DNA from: Sphingobacteriaceae bacterium
GTDB lineage: Bacteria; Bacteroidota; Bacteroidia; Sphingobacteriales; Sphingobacteriaceae
Direction of reading: 5' to 3'
DNA length: 64,000 nt
Assembly: GCA_024645045.1 (NCBI GenBank)
Contig: JAHEGO010000068.1
Location: 1 to 64,000 of the forward strand
Shown piece by piece: positions 26,123 through 34,745 of the stretch. Positions within the stretch are counted from its first letter, which is position 1, and every line of letters starts with the position of its first letter. Both the position numbers and the translations under genes were made by a program. Under the pieces are notes generated by a model. It saw nothing but the letters and a program-made list of their open reading frames with translations, did not search any database and was not told the origin of the DNA.

Positions 26123-26962
26123 ATGTCAATAACAATTAGCGCAGCTGATGTAAATAAATTAAGATTACAAACAGGTGCAGGAATGATGGATTGCAAGAAA
26201 GCTTTAACAGAATCTAACGGTGATTTTGAAGCAGCAGTCGATTACTTAAGAAAAAAAGGTGCTAAAGTTGCAGCAAGTCGTCAAGACCGTGATGCAGCGG
26301 AAGGTGCAGTAATTGCAAAAACAACTGCAGATGGCAAAAGAGGTGTAATTATTGAATTAAACTGTGAAACAGATTTCGTTGCAAAAAATTCAAACTTCGT
26401 AGAATTTGCTAATGCAATTGCTGATTTAGCAATCGCGAATAATCCAGCTAATATTGATGAACTTGTTTCATTGTCATTAAATGGAGTAAAATTAGCAGAT
26501 GCAATCATTGACCAAACTGGTAAAATAGGTGAGAAAATAGGTGTTTCTAAATATGAAGTAATGTCTGCTGAAAAAGTTGTTGCTTACATTCATGCTGGAA
26601 ATAAATTAGGTGTATTGGTAGCGATGAATTCTGATGCTGCTGGTAAAGCTGATGCTGCAGGTAAAGATGTTGCAATGCAAATTGCAGCGATGAATCCAGT
26701 AGCAGTAGATAAAGATGGTGTTGATGCAGCTACTATCGAAAGAGAAATTGAAATTGCAAAAGATCAAATCCGTGCAGAAGGCAAACCAGAAGATATGGTT
26801 GAGAAAATTGCAATGGGTAAATTGAATAAATTTTACAAAGACTCGACTTTGTTAAACCAAGAATTTGTAAAAGACAGTTCTAAATCGGTTTCACAAATGT
26901 TAAACGATATCGAAAAAGGCTTAACAGTTACCGCATTTAAACGTGTGGTGCTAGGAGCTTAA
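26123..26962 (+). CDS. tsf: Translation elongation factor Ts
   Basis: 279 residues. The N-terminal UBA-like domain (NKLRLQTGAGMMDCKKALTE) and the catalytic TDFVAKN motif (about 90-97) identify the nucleotide exchange factor for EF-Tu. Further core segments end in LLNQEFVKDSSKSVSQ. Usual linkage rpsB-tsf is kept, but with the structured element between them. It ends 7 nt before a strong terminator hairpin. Confidence 0.99.
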   Translation: MSITISAADVNKLRLQTGAGMMDCKKALTESNGDFEAAVDYLRKKGAKVAASRQDRDAAEGAVIAKTTADGKRGVIIELNCETDFVAKNSNFVEFANAIADLAIANNPANIDELVSLSLNGVKLADAIIDQTGKIGEKIGVSKYEVMSAEKVVAYIHAGNKLGVLVAMNSDAAGKADAAGKDVAMQIAAMNPVAVDKDGVDAATIEREIEIAKDQIRAEGKPEDMVEKIAMGKLNKFYKDSTLLNQEFVKDSSKSVSQMLNDIEKGLTVTAFKRVVLGA

Positions 26963-26969
26963 ATTATTT

Positions 26970-27001
26970 ATCCCCCCGTTCAACAACGGGGGGATTTTTT
27001 T
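26970..27001 (+). terminator. Rho-independent terminator after tsf
   Basis: An 11-bp perfect stem ATCCCCCCGTT / AACGGGGGGAT around a CAAC loop, followed by a T tract. The very GC-rich stem stands out against the AT-rich surroundings. Confidence 0.95.
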
Positions 27002-27036
27002 TGCGCTTTTTTTTATTATTCTAGTCAATTCAGTCT

Positions 27037-27044
27037 TATCTTTG
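27037..27044 (+). promoter_or_regulatory. -7 promoter element for pyrH-frr-mqnD-hldD
   Basis: TATCTTTG, the same octamer as in the rplM promoter, lies 25 nt before the pyrH start and just after the tsf terminator. No clear -33 TTG is seen at the right spacing. Confidence 0.6.
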
Positions 27045-27069
27045 ATAAACCTAATTAGAAACAACCAAC

Positions 27070-27777
27070 ATGAAATACAACAGAATTCTTTTGAAACTAA
27101 GTGGAGAATCATTAATGGGTTCGAAACAATATGGAATTGATACTGCTATGGTTCACCAATACGCAGTTGATATTAAAGAAGTTGTAGAGAGTGGAATTGA
27201 AGTAGCAATTGTAATTGGTGGCGGAAATATTCACAGAGGGTTAGATGCGGAGAAAGGTGGCATGGATAGGGTTCAAGCTGACTATATGGGAATGCTTGCT
27301 ACTGTTATTAATAGCATGGCATTACAAGATGCATTAGAAAAAGTTGGTGTAAAAACCAGGTTATTGTCTGCAATTAAAATGGAACAAATTTGCGAACCAT
27401 TTATTCGCAGAAGAGCCATCAGACATTTAGAAAAAGGAAGAGTAGTCATTTTTGGTGCAGGTACCGGAAACCCTTATTTCACAACAGATACAGCGGCATC
27501 ATTAAGAGCCATTGAAATAGAAGCGGATGTAGTTTTAAAAGGAACGCGTGTAGATGGTATTTATACAGCAGATCCTGAAAAAGATCCAAACGCAGTTAAA
27601 TTTGAAAAAATAACTTTTACAGAAGTTTACGATAAAGGATTAAGTGTAATGGATATGACCGCATTTACTTTATGTCAAGAAAATAATTTACCAATTATAG
27701 TTTTTGATATGAATACCAGAGGCAACTTTAAAAAGTTAGCTGATGGTGCAACAATCGGTACTTTAGTGCATGCATAA
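27070..27777 (+). CDS. pyrH: Uridylate kinase (UMP kinase)
   Basis: 235 residues, normal length. Converts UMP to UDP in pyrimidine nucleotide synthesis as a hexameric amino-acid-kinase-fold enzyme. Signatures: [57 protein letters not shown] and [19 protein letters not shown]. First gene of a four-gene unit, with frr 11 nt downstream, a common bacterial linkage. Confidence 0.98.
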   Translation: MKYNRILLKLSGESLMGSKQYGIDTAMVHQYAVDIKEVVESGIEVAIVIGGGNIHRGLDAEKGGMDRVQADYMGMLATVINSMALQDALEKVGVKTRLLSAIKMEQICEPFIRRRAIRHLEKGRVVIFGAGTGNPYFTTDTAASLRAIEIEADVVLKGTRVDGIYTADPEKDPNAVKFEKITFTEVYDKGLSVMDMTAFTLCQENNLPIIVFDMNTRGNFKKLADGATIGTLVHA

Positions 27778-27788
27778 AAAATATTATT

Positions 27789-28352
27789 ATGGACGATAGA
27801 TTAAAAAAATTAATTGAAGAAGCTAAAGACGCGATGTCTAAAGCAGTTGATCATGTTGAAAATGAATTGACAAAAATCAGAGCAGGTAAAGCTAGCCCTC
27901 AAATGTTAGACAGTGTTCATGTAGATTATTACGGAACACCAACTCCCATTGCTCAGGTTGCCAATGTAAACACTCCAGATGCTAGAACCATTGTGGTTCA
28001 GCCTTGGGAAAAGAATTTAATTTCTGCAATTGAAAAAGCCATTACAGATGCAAACTTAGGTTTGAATCCTCAAAATGATGGTGTGGTCATTAGATTAGTT
28101 ATTCCTCCACTTACAGAGGAAAGAAGAAAAGATTTAGTAAAAAGAGTTAAAGCAGAAGGCGAAGCAGGAAAAGTTGCTGTCAGAAATATTCGTAAGGATG
28201 TTAATGAAAAAATTAAAAAGCAACAAAAAGAAGGTGTTTCAGAAGATGACGCCAAAACTGCAGAAGCGGAAGTTCAAAAAGTAACCGATTCTTATATTGT
28301 CAAAGTGGATAAACACATTGAAGTAAAAGAAAAGGATATCATGACTGTTTAA
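27789..28352 (+). CDS. frr: Ribosome recycling factor
   Basis: 187 residues. Signatures include LTKIRAGKASPQMLD, VDYYGTPTPIAQVANV, PWEKNLISAIEKAI and RKDLVKRVKAEGEAGKVAVRNIRKD. It splits post-termination ribosomes together with EF-G. Its stop overlaps the mqnD start by one base (TAATG), which implies translational coupling. Confidence 0.99.
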   Translation: MDDRLKKLIEEAKDAMSKAVDHVENELTKIRAGKASPQMLDSVHVDYYGTPTPIAQVANVNTPDARTIVVQPWEKNLISAIEKAITDANLGLNPQNDGVVIRLVIPPLTEERRKDLVKRVKAEGEAGKVAVRNIRKDVNEKIKKQQKEGVSEDDAKTAEAEVQKVTDSYIVKVDKHIEVKEKDIMTV

Positions 28353-29188
28353 TGGAGCTTTCTCTCGGATTTTCACCTTGTCCAAATGATACATTTATTT
28401 TCGATGCCATGTTGCATAAGAAAATAGATACCGAAGGAATAACTTTTATTCCTGTTATTGAAGACGTGGAAACCCTTAACCAGAAAGCATCTCAGCAGGA
28501 ATTAGCCATTACCAAATTAAGTTACCATGCATTTGCACATCTATTAGATAAATATATTTTATTAGATGCTGGAAGTGCTTTGGGTTTTGGTGTTGGACCT
28601 TTGTTGATTTCAAAAAATAAAATCGAAAACATTTCTGAAAAAATTGCTGATTTAAAAATAGGTATACCTGGAAAATTAACGACTGCAAATTTTTTATTGA
28701 ACATTGCATTTCCACAAGCAAAACAAAAAGTAGAATTGCTTTTTTCTGAAATTGAAAATGCGTTATTAAATGAAGAAATCGATTTAGGTTTAATCATTCA
28801 CGAAAATAGATTTACCTACGAAGCAAAAGGTTTACATAAAGTCATTGATTTAGGATCTTATTGGGAAAAAGAAACCCAAAGTGCTATTCCATTAGGTGGC
28901 ATCGTAATGGCGCGTCATTACCCAATTGAAATTATTCAAAAAGTGAATAGAATAATGGCTAGAAGCGTCGAATTTGCTATGAAAAACCCACTTTCTTCTG
29001 CTTTATTTGTTAAAGAACACGCACAGGAAATGGAAGAATCGGTAATGGTCCAACACATTCAACTTTATGTCAATAAATATTCCTTAAATTTGGGAGAAGA
29101 AGGAAAAAAAGCCGTTACCACATTGCTTGAAAAAGCAGTTGCTCAAGGTGTAATTCCAAACATAGCTCATTCAATTTTTATCGACTAA
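28352..29188 (+). CDS. mqnD: 1,4-dihydroxy-6-naphthoate synthase (menaquinone, futalosine pathway)
   Basis: 278 residues. The N-terminal LGFSPCPNDTFIFDAML is the hallmark of MqnD, a periplasmic-binding-protein-fold enzyme that opens cyclic de-hypoxanthine futalosine to 1,4-dihydroxy-6-naphthoate. LGFGVGPLLISK and GLIIHENRFTYEAKGL are further conserved segments. It couples to frr upstream and hldD downstream by one-base overlaps. With mqnB at 43506-44156 it supports menaquinone synthesis through futalosine. Confidence 0.93.
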   Translation: MELSLGFSPCPNDTFIFDAMLHKKIDTEGITFIPVIEDVETLNQKASQQELAITKLSYHAFAHLLDKYILLDAGSALGFGVGPLLISKNKIENISEKIADLKIGIPGKLTTANFLLNIAFPQAKQKVELLFSEIENALLNEEIDLGLIIHENRFTYEAKGLHKVIDLGSYWEKETQSAIPLGGIVMARHYPIEIIQKVNRIMARSVEFAMKNPLSSALFVKEHAQEMEESVMVQHIQLYVNKYSLNLGEEGKKAVTTLLEKAVAQGVIPNIAHSIFID

Positions 29189-30153
29189 TGATTATTGTAA
29201 CAGGTGCAGCAGGTTTTATTGGAAGTTGTTTAGTTCAAAAACTAAATGCAGCTGGCTTTACAGATATTATTTTAGTAGATGACTTTACTAAAGTTGAAAA
29301 AGAAAATAATTTAACTGGTAAAAAATTTAGTCAAAAAGTTGACAGAAATATTTTTCCGCAATGGCTTGACGAAAACCATCAACTCGTACAATTCATATTT
29401 CATATTGGTGCCAGAACAGACACCACCGAATTTGATAAAGCAATACTCTGGAAGCTCAATACAGACTATACAAAGACACTTTGGAATGCATGTATTCAAT
29501 ATGGCTTGCCCTTTGTTTACGCATCTTCTGCGGCAACCTATGGCTTAGGAGAGTTTGGCTATGATGACGATGAAACAAAGATTAACCAACTCGTTCCTTT
29601 GAACCCTTATGGAGAATCAAAAAACGAATTTGATAAGTGGGCGTTGTCACAAGCAAAGCAACCTTATTTTTGGGTTGGGTTGAAATTTTTCAATGTATAT
29701 GGTCCAAATGAATACCATAAAAACAGAATGGCTTCGGTTGTGCTACACGCTTTTCATCAAATTAAAAATACTGGCGGTTTAAACTTATTTAAATCGCATC
29801 ACCCAGATTTTAAAGATGGTGAACAAATGAGAGATTTTGTATACGTAAAAGATGTGGTAAATGTTTTGTATTTCTTTTTACATCACCGCAAAGATTCTGG
29901 TATTTATAACTTAGGATCTGGAAAAGCAAGAACCTTCAAAGACTTAGCTGCAGCCACTTTCAAGGCATTAGACAAAAAGTTTAATGTCAATTTTATAGAT
30001 ACACCTGCCGATATCAGAGATAAATATCAATATTTCACAGAAGCTAAAATGCAGAAATTAGTAAACATAGGTTATGACACTCCTTTTCACAGTATCGAAG
30101 AAGGGGTACAAGATTATGTTGCGAATTATTTAGCTGAAAATAAATATTTATAA
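29188..30153 (+). CDS. hldD: ADP-L-glycero-D-manno-heptose 6-epimerase
   Basis: 321 residues, an extended SDR. The NAD(P) motif is VTGAAGFIGSCL at the N terminus; the catalytic serine region is YASSAATYG and the YxxxK pair is in YGESKNEF. HIGARTDTTE and the FFNVYGPNEYHKNRMASV segment are specific for HldD (RfaD), which makes the L,D-heptose precursor of lipopolysaccharide inner core. Last gene of the pyrH unit. Its stop and that of the convergent peptidase gene lie side by side in TTATAA. Confidence 0.95.
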   Translation: MIIVTGAAGFIGSCLVQKLNAAGFTDIILVDDFTKVEKENNLTGKKFSQKVDRNIFPQWLDENHQLVQFIFHIGARTDTTEFDKAILWKLNTDYTKTLWNACIQYGLPFVYASSAATYGLGEFGYDDDETKINQLVPLNPYGESKNEFDKWALSQAKQPYFWVGLKFFNVYGPNEYHKNRMASVVLHAFHQIKNTGGLNLFKSHHPDFKDGEQMRDFVYVKDVVNVLYFFLHHRKDSGIYNLGSGKARTFKDLAAATFKALDKKFNVNFIDTPADIRDKYQYFTEAKMQKLVNIGYDTPFHSIEEGVQDYVANYLAENKYL

Positions 30154-31521
30154 ACCGTATTTATCTATTAAATAAACCAAGGAGCTGATACTTGCTGCTC
30201 CTAATTCTAATTCTCTTTTATTGACTGCTTCAAAAACATCGGTTGCAGCATGGTGCATGTCAAAATATCTTTGTGAATCTGGTTTGAATGAAATTAATGG
30301 AACACCTTGATCCTTCAATGGCCCTATATCTGCACCTCCGCCGCCTTTACGAATATCATATAAACCATATTCTTCTAATAAATTTTTCCAACTTACAATC
30401 TTTTCAATTTGTGTTTTGCTTGCATCTATTGAAAACCCTCTTGGTGTAAAACCTCCTTCGTCGGACTCAATTGCAATGAGGTGTTTTTCTTTTTTCAATG
30501 CAGCTTCTTTAGCATAAGCAACTCCACCTCTCAATCCATTTTCTTCATTGATAAACAAAACTATTCTAATGGTATTTTTTGGTTTAATATTTAATTTCTG
30601 AAAAGTATTTAATATTTCCATTGATTGCACACAGCCAGCGCCATCATCATGCGCCCCTTCTGCCAAATCCCAAGAATCTAAGTGACCGCCTATTAATATA
30701 ATGTTTTCGGGTGTTTCAGACCCTCTAATTTCAGCAACTACGTTATAACTTAACACATCCGCTTTTGTTTCACAATTAGTTTTCATCGAAAACTTCAACT
30801 TATTATTTGCTTTAATTTGATCGGATAATAAGTTTGCACCGAAGGTGCTAATGGCAACACTTGGAATTTTTGGATAAGTAGTATCATAACGCATTGCTCC
30901 GGTGTGCGGATAATCATCAATTCTTAAATTCATAGAACGAACAACACAGGCAACTGCACCATATTTTGCAGCTTGACTTGCACCTGATCCTCTTTGATTA
31001 ACAGCACCACCATAAGCACCAAAAGTTTCAATTTTAGTAGGATCCATGGCTCTGTTAAAGAAAACGATTTTACCCTCAATGGCTTTTCTTCCAAGATTTG
31101 CAAGCTCTTCAAAGCTTTTAACTTCAACAACTTCAGCGACTATTCCGTTTTTAGGAGTTTTAACTGAACCCCCTAATGCACAAATTTGTAAAGCAATATT
31201 TTTACCGTTTACTTGTATAGAAGCTGATTCTTTTTCGCCCCTAACCCAACAAGGCACCATAGTTGGTTGTAAAAAAACACTATCGTATCCTGCTTTAGTT
31301 AATAATGATTTGGTAAAATCGATGGCTTTACTTGCACCTGTCGAACCACTTAAACGTGGTCCAATTTGTTTACAAAGAAATTCCAGATTTTGGTAACAAC
31401 TGGAATTCGTTAAACTAAAATTGTAGATATTTCTAATGATTGCAGAATCGTTTGATTGTGCATTCACATTAAAAGTGCTTAAAAATAGCAGGAAACAAAA
31501 CAGGGTTTTTACTTTTTTCAT
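30148..31521 (-). CDS. Secreted M28-family zinc aminopeptidase (carboxypeptidase Q-like)
   Basis: 457 residues with signal peptide (MKKVKTLFCFLLFLSTFNVNAQ). A protease-associated (PA) domain lies at about 125-255, inserted ahead of the peptidase core. Zinc-site residues fit M28: H280 and D282 (GGHLDSWD), D292/D293 (HDDGAG), E326/E327 (NEENGLRGG), D354 (ESDEGGF) and H423/H424 (DMHHAATD). Its acts in periplasm or outside the cell on peptides; exact specificity is unknown. No T9SS domain is present, so the periplasm is likely. Monocistronic and convergent with hldD. Confidence 0.93.
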   Translation of the reverse strand: MKKVKTLFCFLLFLSTFNVNAQSNDSAIIRNIYNFSLTNSSCYQNLEFLCKQIGPRLSGSTGASKAIDFTKSLLTKAGYDSVFLQPTMVPCWVRGEKESASIQVNGKNIALQICALGGSVKTPKNGIVAEVVEVKSFEELANLGRKAIEGKIVFFNRAMDPTKIETFGAYGGAVNQRGSGASQAAKYGAVACVVRSMNLRIDDYPHTGAMRYDTTYPKIPSVAISTFGANLLSDQIKANNKLKFSMKTNCETKADVLSYNVVAEIRGSETPENIILIGGHLDSWDLAEGAHDDGAGCVQSMEILNTFQKLNIKPKNTIRIVLFINEENGLRGGVAYAKEAALKKEKHLIAIESDEGGFTPRGFSIDASKTQIEKIVSWKNLLEEYGLYDIRKGGGGADIGPLKDQGVPLISFKPDSQRYFDMHHAATDVFEAVNKRELELGAASISSLVYLIDKYGL

Positions 31522-31567
31522 ATGACAATATATAAAAAAAATAAAAACCCTATTGATGGATTGTTAA

Positions 31568-33121
31568 TTATAATACGATCTCTTCTTCTTTGCTATTGTA
31601 GAAGTGGAACTCTAAGTAGTGATGAGCACTAACGCCCTTTACTTTGATCCATTTTTTATATTTTAAAAACCATTTGAATCGTTGAGAAATGAATCCCTTT
31701 TTCAAATAAGCTTCAATAAATGGATGAACAGTTAATGAAATGGCTTTTTCATTTTGTTCATTTAATATAAAATTAAGGTTGTTTTCTATTTCATCAAGCA
31801 ATACAATACTTGCTCTAATTTCACCGCTTCCGCCACAGCTTGGACATTTTTCTACAGTTACAATGTTCATTTCTGGACGAACACGTTGACGCGTAACTTG
31901 CACTAGTCCAAATTTGCTTGGAGGTAAAATGGTATGCTTCGCACGATCTTCGTTCATCAATTCTTTCAAATGATCAAACAAGATTTTTTTATTGCTGGCT
32001 TTATGCATATCGATAAAGTCAATGACAATAATTCCACCCATATCGCGAAGGCGAAGTTGGCGTGCAATTTCTCTAGCAGCTTCCATGTTAACCTGTAAAG
32101 CATTCTCTTCTTGGTTAACTTCAGCTGTATTTCTATTACCACTATTTACATCAATTACATGTAAGGCTTCTGTATGTTCAATGATTAAATATGCACCACC
32201 TGGAAGGTTAACCGTTTTGCCAAATAAGTTTTTGATTTGTCTATCAATTCCGAAATGGTCGAACATAGGTTCTTTACCACGGTAATGTTTAACAATTTTA
32301 TCTTGTTCAGGTGCAATTTGATGAATATATGTTTTTACTTCTTCAAAAATGGTTGCATCATTGATGTGTACATTGTTGAATGAAGCATTTAACATATCTC
32401 TTAATACTGTCGAGGTTTTGTCAATTTCACCAAGCATTCTTTTTGCAGGTTCTGTTGAAACAATTTTAGCACTTACCGTATTCCATCTTTCCACCAACTC
32501 ATTTAAATCGGTATGTAATTCGGCAACGCCTTTGTTTTCAGAAACTGTTCTAATAATTACCCCAAAGTTTTTAGGCTTGACACTCTCAATGATTTTTTTC
32601 AATCGATTTCTTTCGCCAGCACTTTTGATTTTTTTGGAAACAGAAATGACATCGCTAAATGGTACCAATACCACATAGCGACCCGCGAGCGAAATTTCCG
32701 CACTTAGTCTAGGACCCTTTGAAGATATGGGTTCTTTGGCTATTTGAACAGGAATAAGCAGGTTTTTACCTAAAATTTCGGTAATCTTTCCACTCTTATT
32801 AATATCACTTTCTAATGGAAAGTCTGAGATATTAATTTTTTCGTTTTTAGGAGCTGTACGAACGCGTTTGGTGTATTTTAATAACGTTTGGACTTGAGAT
32901 CCTAAATCGAGGTAATGTAAGAACGCATCTTTTTCGTACCCTACATCAACAAATGCAGCATTCAAACCAGGCATAATCTTTTTGATACGCCCTAAATAAA
33001 TATCACCAACAGAGAAACTGTTATTTGTTTTTTCTTGATGAAGTTCAATTAGTTGTTTGTCCTGCAACAATGCTAATACTACACCTTCTGGAGTAGCATT
33101 AATTACTAATTCTTTATTCAA
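31568..33121 (-). CDS. rng: Ribonuclease E/G family endoribonuclease (RNase G type)
   Basis: 517 residues, RNase G-like length without the long RNase E tail. An S1 domain lies near 35-125 (GDIYLGRIKKIMPGLNAAFVDVGYEKDAFL). The catalytic domain includes LPGGAYLIIEHTEALHVIDVNSG with the metal-binding aspartates and MGGIIVIDFIDM. The zinc-link motif is CPSCGGSG (CxxC). It processes rRNA and decays mRNA. It follows the HU-TPR-small-protein run on the same strand; a hairpin at 33196-33221 lies between. Confidence 0.96.
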   Translation of the reverse strand: MNKELVINATPEGVVLALLQDKQLIELHQEKTNNSFSVGDIYLGRIKKIMPGLNAAFVDVGYEKDAFLHYLDLGSQVQTLLKYTKRVRTAPKNEKINISDFPLESDINKSGKITEILGKNLLIPVQIAKEPISSKGPRLSAEISLAGRYVVLVPFSDVISVSKKIKSAGERNRLKKIIESVKPKNFGVIIRTVSENKGVAELHTDLNELVERWNTVSAKIVSTEPAKRMLGEIDKTSTVLRDMLNASFNNVHINDATIFEEVKTYIHQIAPEQDKIVKHYRGKEPMFDHFGIDRQIKNLFGKTVNLPGGAYLIIEHTEALHVIDVNSGNRNTAEVNQEENALQVNMEAAREIARQLRLRDMGGIIVIDFIDMHKASNKKILFDHLKELMNEDRAKHTILPPSKFGLVQVTRQRVRPEMNIVTVEKCPSCGGSGEIRASIVLLDEIENNLNFILNEQNEKAISLTVHPFIEAYLKKGFISQRFKWFLKYKKWIKVKGVSAHHYLEFHFYNSKEEEIVL

Positions 33122-33189
33122 TGTAAATTTCTTTAATCACACACTGGTGTTTTGAAATCAGCAAAGAAAACAAGAGAAAACCTACAAAA

Positions 33190-33230
33190 ACAAGTCTTGC
33201 ACGATAGCTTATTAGCATATCGTGCAAGTG
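33190..33230 (-). terminator. Hairpin after the 29-residue protein gene, probable terminator
   Basis: CTTGCACGATA (33196-33206) and TATCGTGCAAG (33218-33228 region) form an 11-bp perfect inverted repeat with an 11-nt loop. Read on the minus strand it is followed by ACTTGTTTTTG, an imperfect T tract. It probably ends the HU-TPR-small-protein transcript ahead of rng, perhaps incompletely. Confidence 0.6.
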
Positions 33231-33263
33231 TCTTTATAAGGTTAAGCTGTGCAGTAAAGAAGA

Positions 33264-33353
33264 TTATTTCTTCTTGTGTCTGTTTTTTCTTAAACGCTTT
33301 TTGCGTTTATGAGTAGCCATCTTATGTCTTTTTCTTTTCTTACCGCTTGGCAT
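33264..33353 (-). CDS. 29-residue highly basic ribosomal-type protein (AURKAIP1/COX24-like)
   Basis: Reads MPSGKKRKRHKMATHKRKKR then LRKNRHKKK and stop. About two thirds of its residues are Lys, Arg or His. It is too short for ordinary gene calling, but proteins nearly identical to this are, as I recall, widely conserved in Bacteroidota and annotated with the AURKAIP1/COX24 domain, the motif of mitochondrial mS38 and mycobacterial bS22. Inferred to be a small-subunit ribosomal protein that threads into rRNA. It starts 25 nt after the TPR gene stop, so it belongs to the HU-TPR unit. Confidence 0.82.
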   Translation of the reverse strand: MPSGKKRKRHKMATHKRKKRLRKNRHKKK

Positions 33354-33378
33354 AATTCCCAGTGTTAAAGTGAAACAA

Positions 33379-34218
33379 TTATTTTTCTAAATTCTTTATA
33401 TAGTTATCGATATTAACTAAAATGTCTTTATCGATAATGTAAGCTTTTGCTTTTTTCAAAGCGGCAACAGCTGCTTTAATATTACCAGTTTGTTCATATG
33501 CATCAGCCAGCATACCATAAATCTCTGCGCTTGGTTTCAGTTTTGCAACTGTTTCGAAACGCTTAATCGCCTTGTCAAATTGACCCGACTTCATGGAGAA
33601 CAAACCTAAGTTTAAATTCGCATTTAAATTCAAAGAATCTTCTTTTACTACTGCTAGTAACAATTGAATTCCTTGCATTGGACTTTGGCCCGCATCAACA
33701 ATGCAACTGCCTAATCCAGATTTAGCATCTAAGTTTTTCGGATCTTTATCAAGTGCAGACTGGAAACAAGCGGTTGCTTTTTCTAACAGCGCAGGCACTT
33801 TTGTTGAATCCGTAGGGTTCTTATATGCTTTTCGAAATGCTTCTGCAGCTAAAAGGTATTCCTTAGCATCGTCAGCAGATCCGCTTAAGTAGTAAAATGC
33901 TGCAACCGAAAACTGATTGTTATTAGCATATACTTCTGCAAGCTCTTTTATTTTTAATTCTTTTTCTGTTCCAGATAATGAGTTAAGTTCATTTTCTAGT
34001 TGAAGAATTGTTTTGTTAGTATTTTCTGCTAAACTCTTTTTAGCAGCTACCATTTCTGTTTCCAGGTTAATGGTTGTGTTTTCTGTATTTTTATTAGCAG
34101 CTCCTGCTCTCATTCCATTTCCAGCACCCGGAGGTTTCAAATCAAGTGTTAATAAGGCAGCCGTTAGGATAATGATTGCCAGTATGATTAACCACTGTGA
34201 TTTTTTAATGGATTGCAT
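33379..34218 (-). CDS. TPR-repeat protein with N-terminal membrane anchor
   Basis: 279 residues. A single transmembrane segment at about 9-27 (WLIILAIIILTAALLTLDL) is followed by a low-complexity linker, then TPR-like helices (LNLGLFSMKSGQFDKAIKRFETVAKLKPS and AEIYGMLADAYEQTGNIKAAVAALKKA). TPRs usually hold protein complexes together; the partner is unknown. It lies between HU (5 nt upstream) and the small basic protein, an arrangement I recall as common in Bacteroidota. Confidence 0.85.
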   Translation of the reverse strand: MQSIKKSQWLIILAIIILTAALLTLDLKPPGAGNGMRAGAANKNTENTTINLETEMVAAKKSLAENTNKTILQLENELNSLSGTEKELKIKELAEVYANNNQFSVAAFYYLSGSADDAKEYLLAAEAFRKAYKNPTDSTKVPALLEKATACFQSALDKDPKNLDAKSGLGSCIVDAGQSPMQGIQLLLAVVKEDSLNLNANLNLGLFSMKSGQFDKAIKRFETVAKLKPSAEIYGMLADAYEQTGNIKAAVAALKKAKAYIIDKDILVNIDNYIKNLEK

Positions 34219-34223
34219 GTTTA

Positions 34224-34529
34224 TTATTTAGCTAAAGATGCTTTGCTTTTAGTAGAGTTTTTAACTTTCTCTACGAAAGTTTTAGCTGGTTTAAAACTAG
34301 GTACAAAGTGCTCAGGGATGATAATTGCAGTGTTTTTTGAAATGTTACGTGCAGTTTTCTTTGCTCTTTTCTTAACGATGAAAGAACCAAAACCTCTTAC
34401 ATAAACATTTTCACCTTCTTGTAAAGAACCTTTGATTACTTTGAAAAATGATTCTACCGTTTCTTGTACATCAACTTTTTCGATTCCTGTTTTCGCTGCA
34501 ATTTCAGCAATAATTTCAGCTTTTGTCAT
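34224..34529 (-). CDS. HU family DNA-binding protein
   Basis: 101 residues. Opens TKAEIIAEIAAKTGIEKVDVQETVESFF; the DNA-binding arm is RGFGSFIVKKRAKKTARNISKN followed by IIPEHFVPSFKPAKTF, as in HU/IHF. A short Lys/Ser tail (KNSTKSKASLAK) extends beyond the 90-residue core. It bends and compacts DNA. First gene of the minus-strand run HU-TPR-small basic protein, divergent from mutY. Confidence 0.96.
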   Translation of the reverse strand: MTKAEIIAEIAAKTGIEKVDVQETVESFFKVIKGSLQEGENVYVRGFGSFIVKKRAKKTARNISKNTAIIIPEHFVPSFKPAKTFVEKVKNSTKSKASLAK

Positions 34530-34745
34530 TTTTTATAATTTTTTAATGAATTTTACTTACGTTTTTTAAAGGGTTGCAATTATAGCGCTTTTCATTGATA
34601 TTCAGAAATAAAAAACAGAAAAAACCGCTTTTTTTTGTGATTTCTTTAAAATTAAATGATTGATAATGTTTTAGTTAAAAAAAGAAGACAATTCTATGCT
34701 AATTAATTAGTCAAATGCTTGCTTAGATTGTATTTTTGACCAATA
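34530..34745. other. Divergent intergenic region between HU and mutY
   Basis: A 216-nt, strongly AT-rich gap, the longest non-coding stretch in the window. It holds a weak minus-strand -7 candidate (TATAATTG, reverse complement of 34577-34584) for HU and the mutY box at 34731-34738. I see no RNA gene or ORF in it. Confidence 0.6.
34731..34738 (+). promoter_or_regulatory. -7 promoter element for mutY
   Basis: TATTTTTG lies 7 nt before the mutY ATG. If it is used, the transcript would have a leader of only a few bases. No well-spaced -33 TTG is seen. Confidence 0.45.

Noticed and set aside
33122-33263. tRNA or small structured RNA in the rng upstream gap
   Set aside because: Only one terminator-like hairpin is visible, with no cloverleaf or conserved RNA motif.
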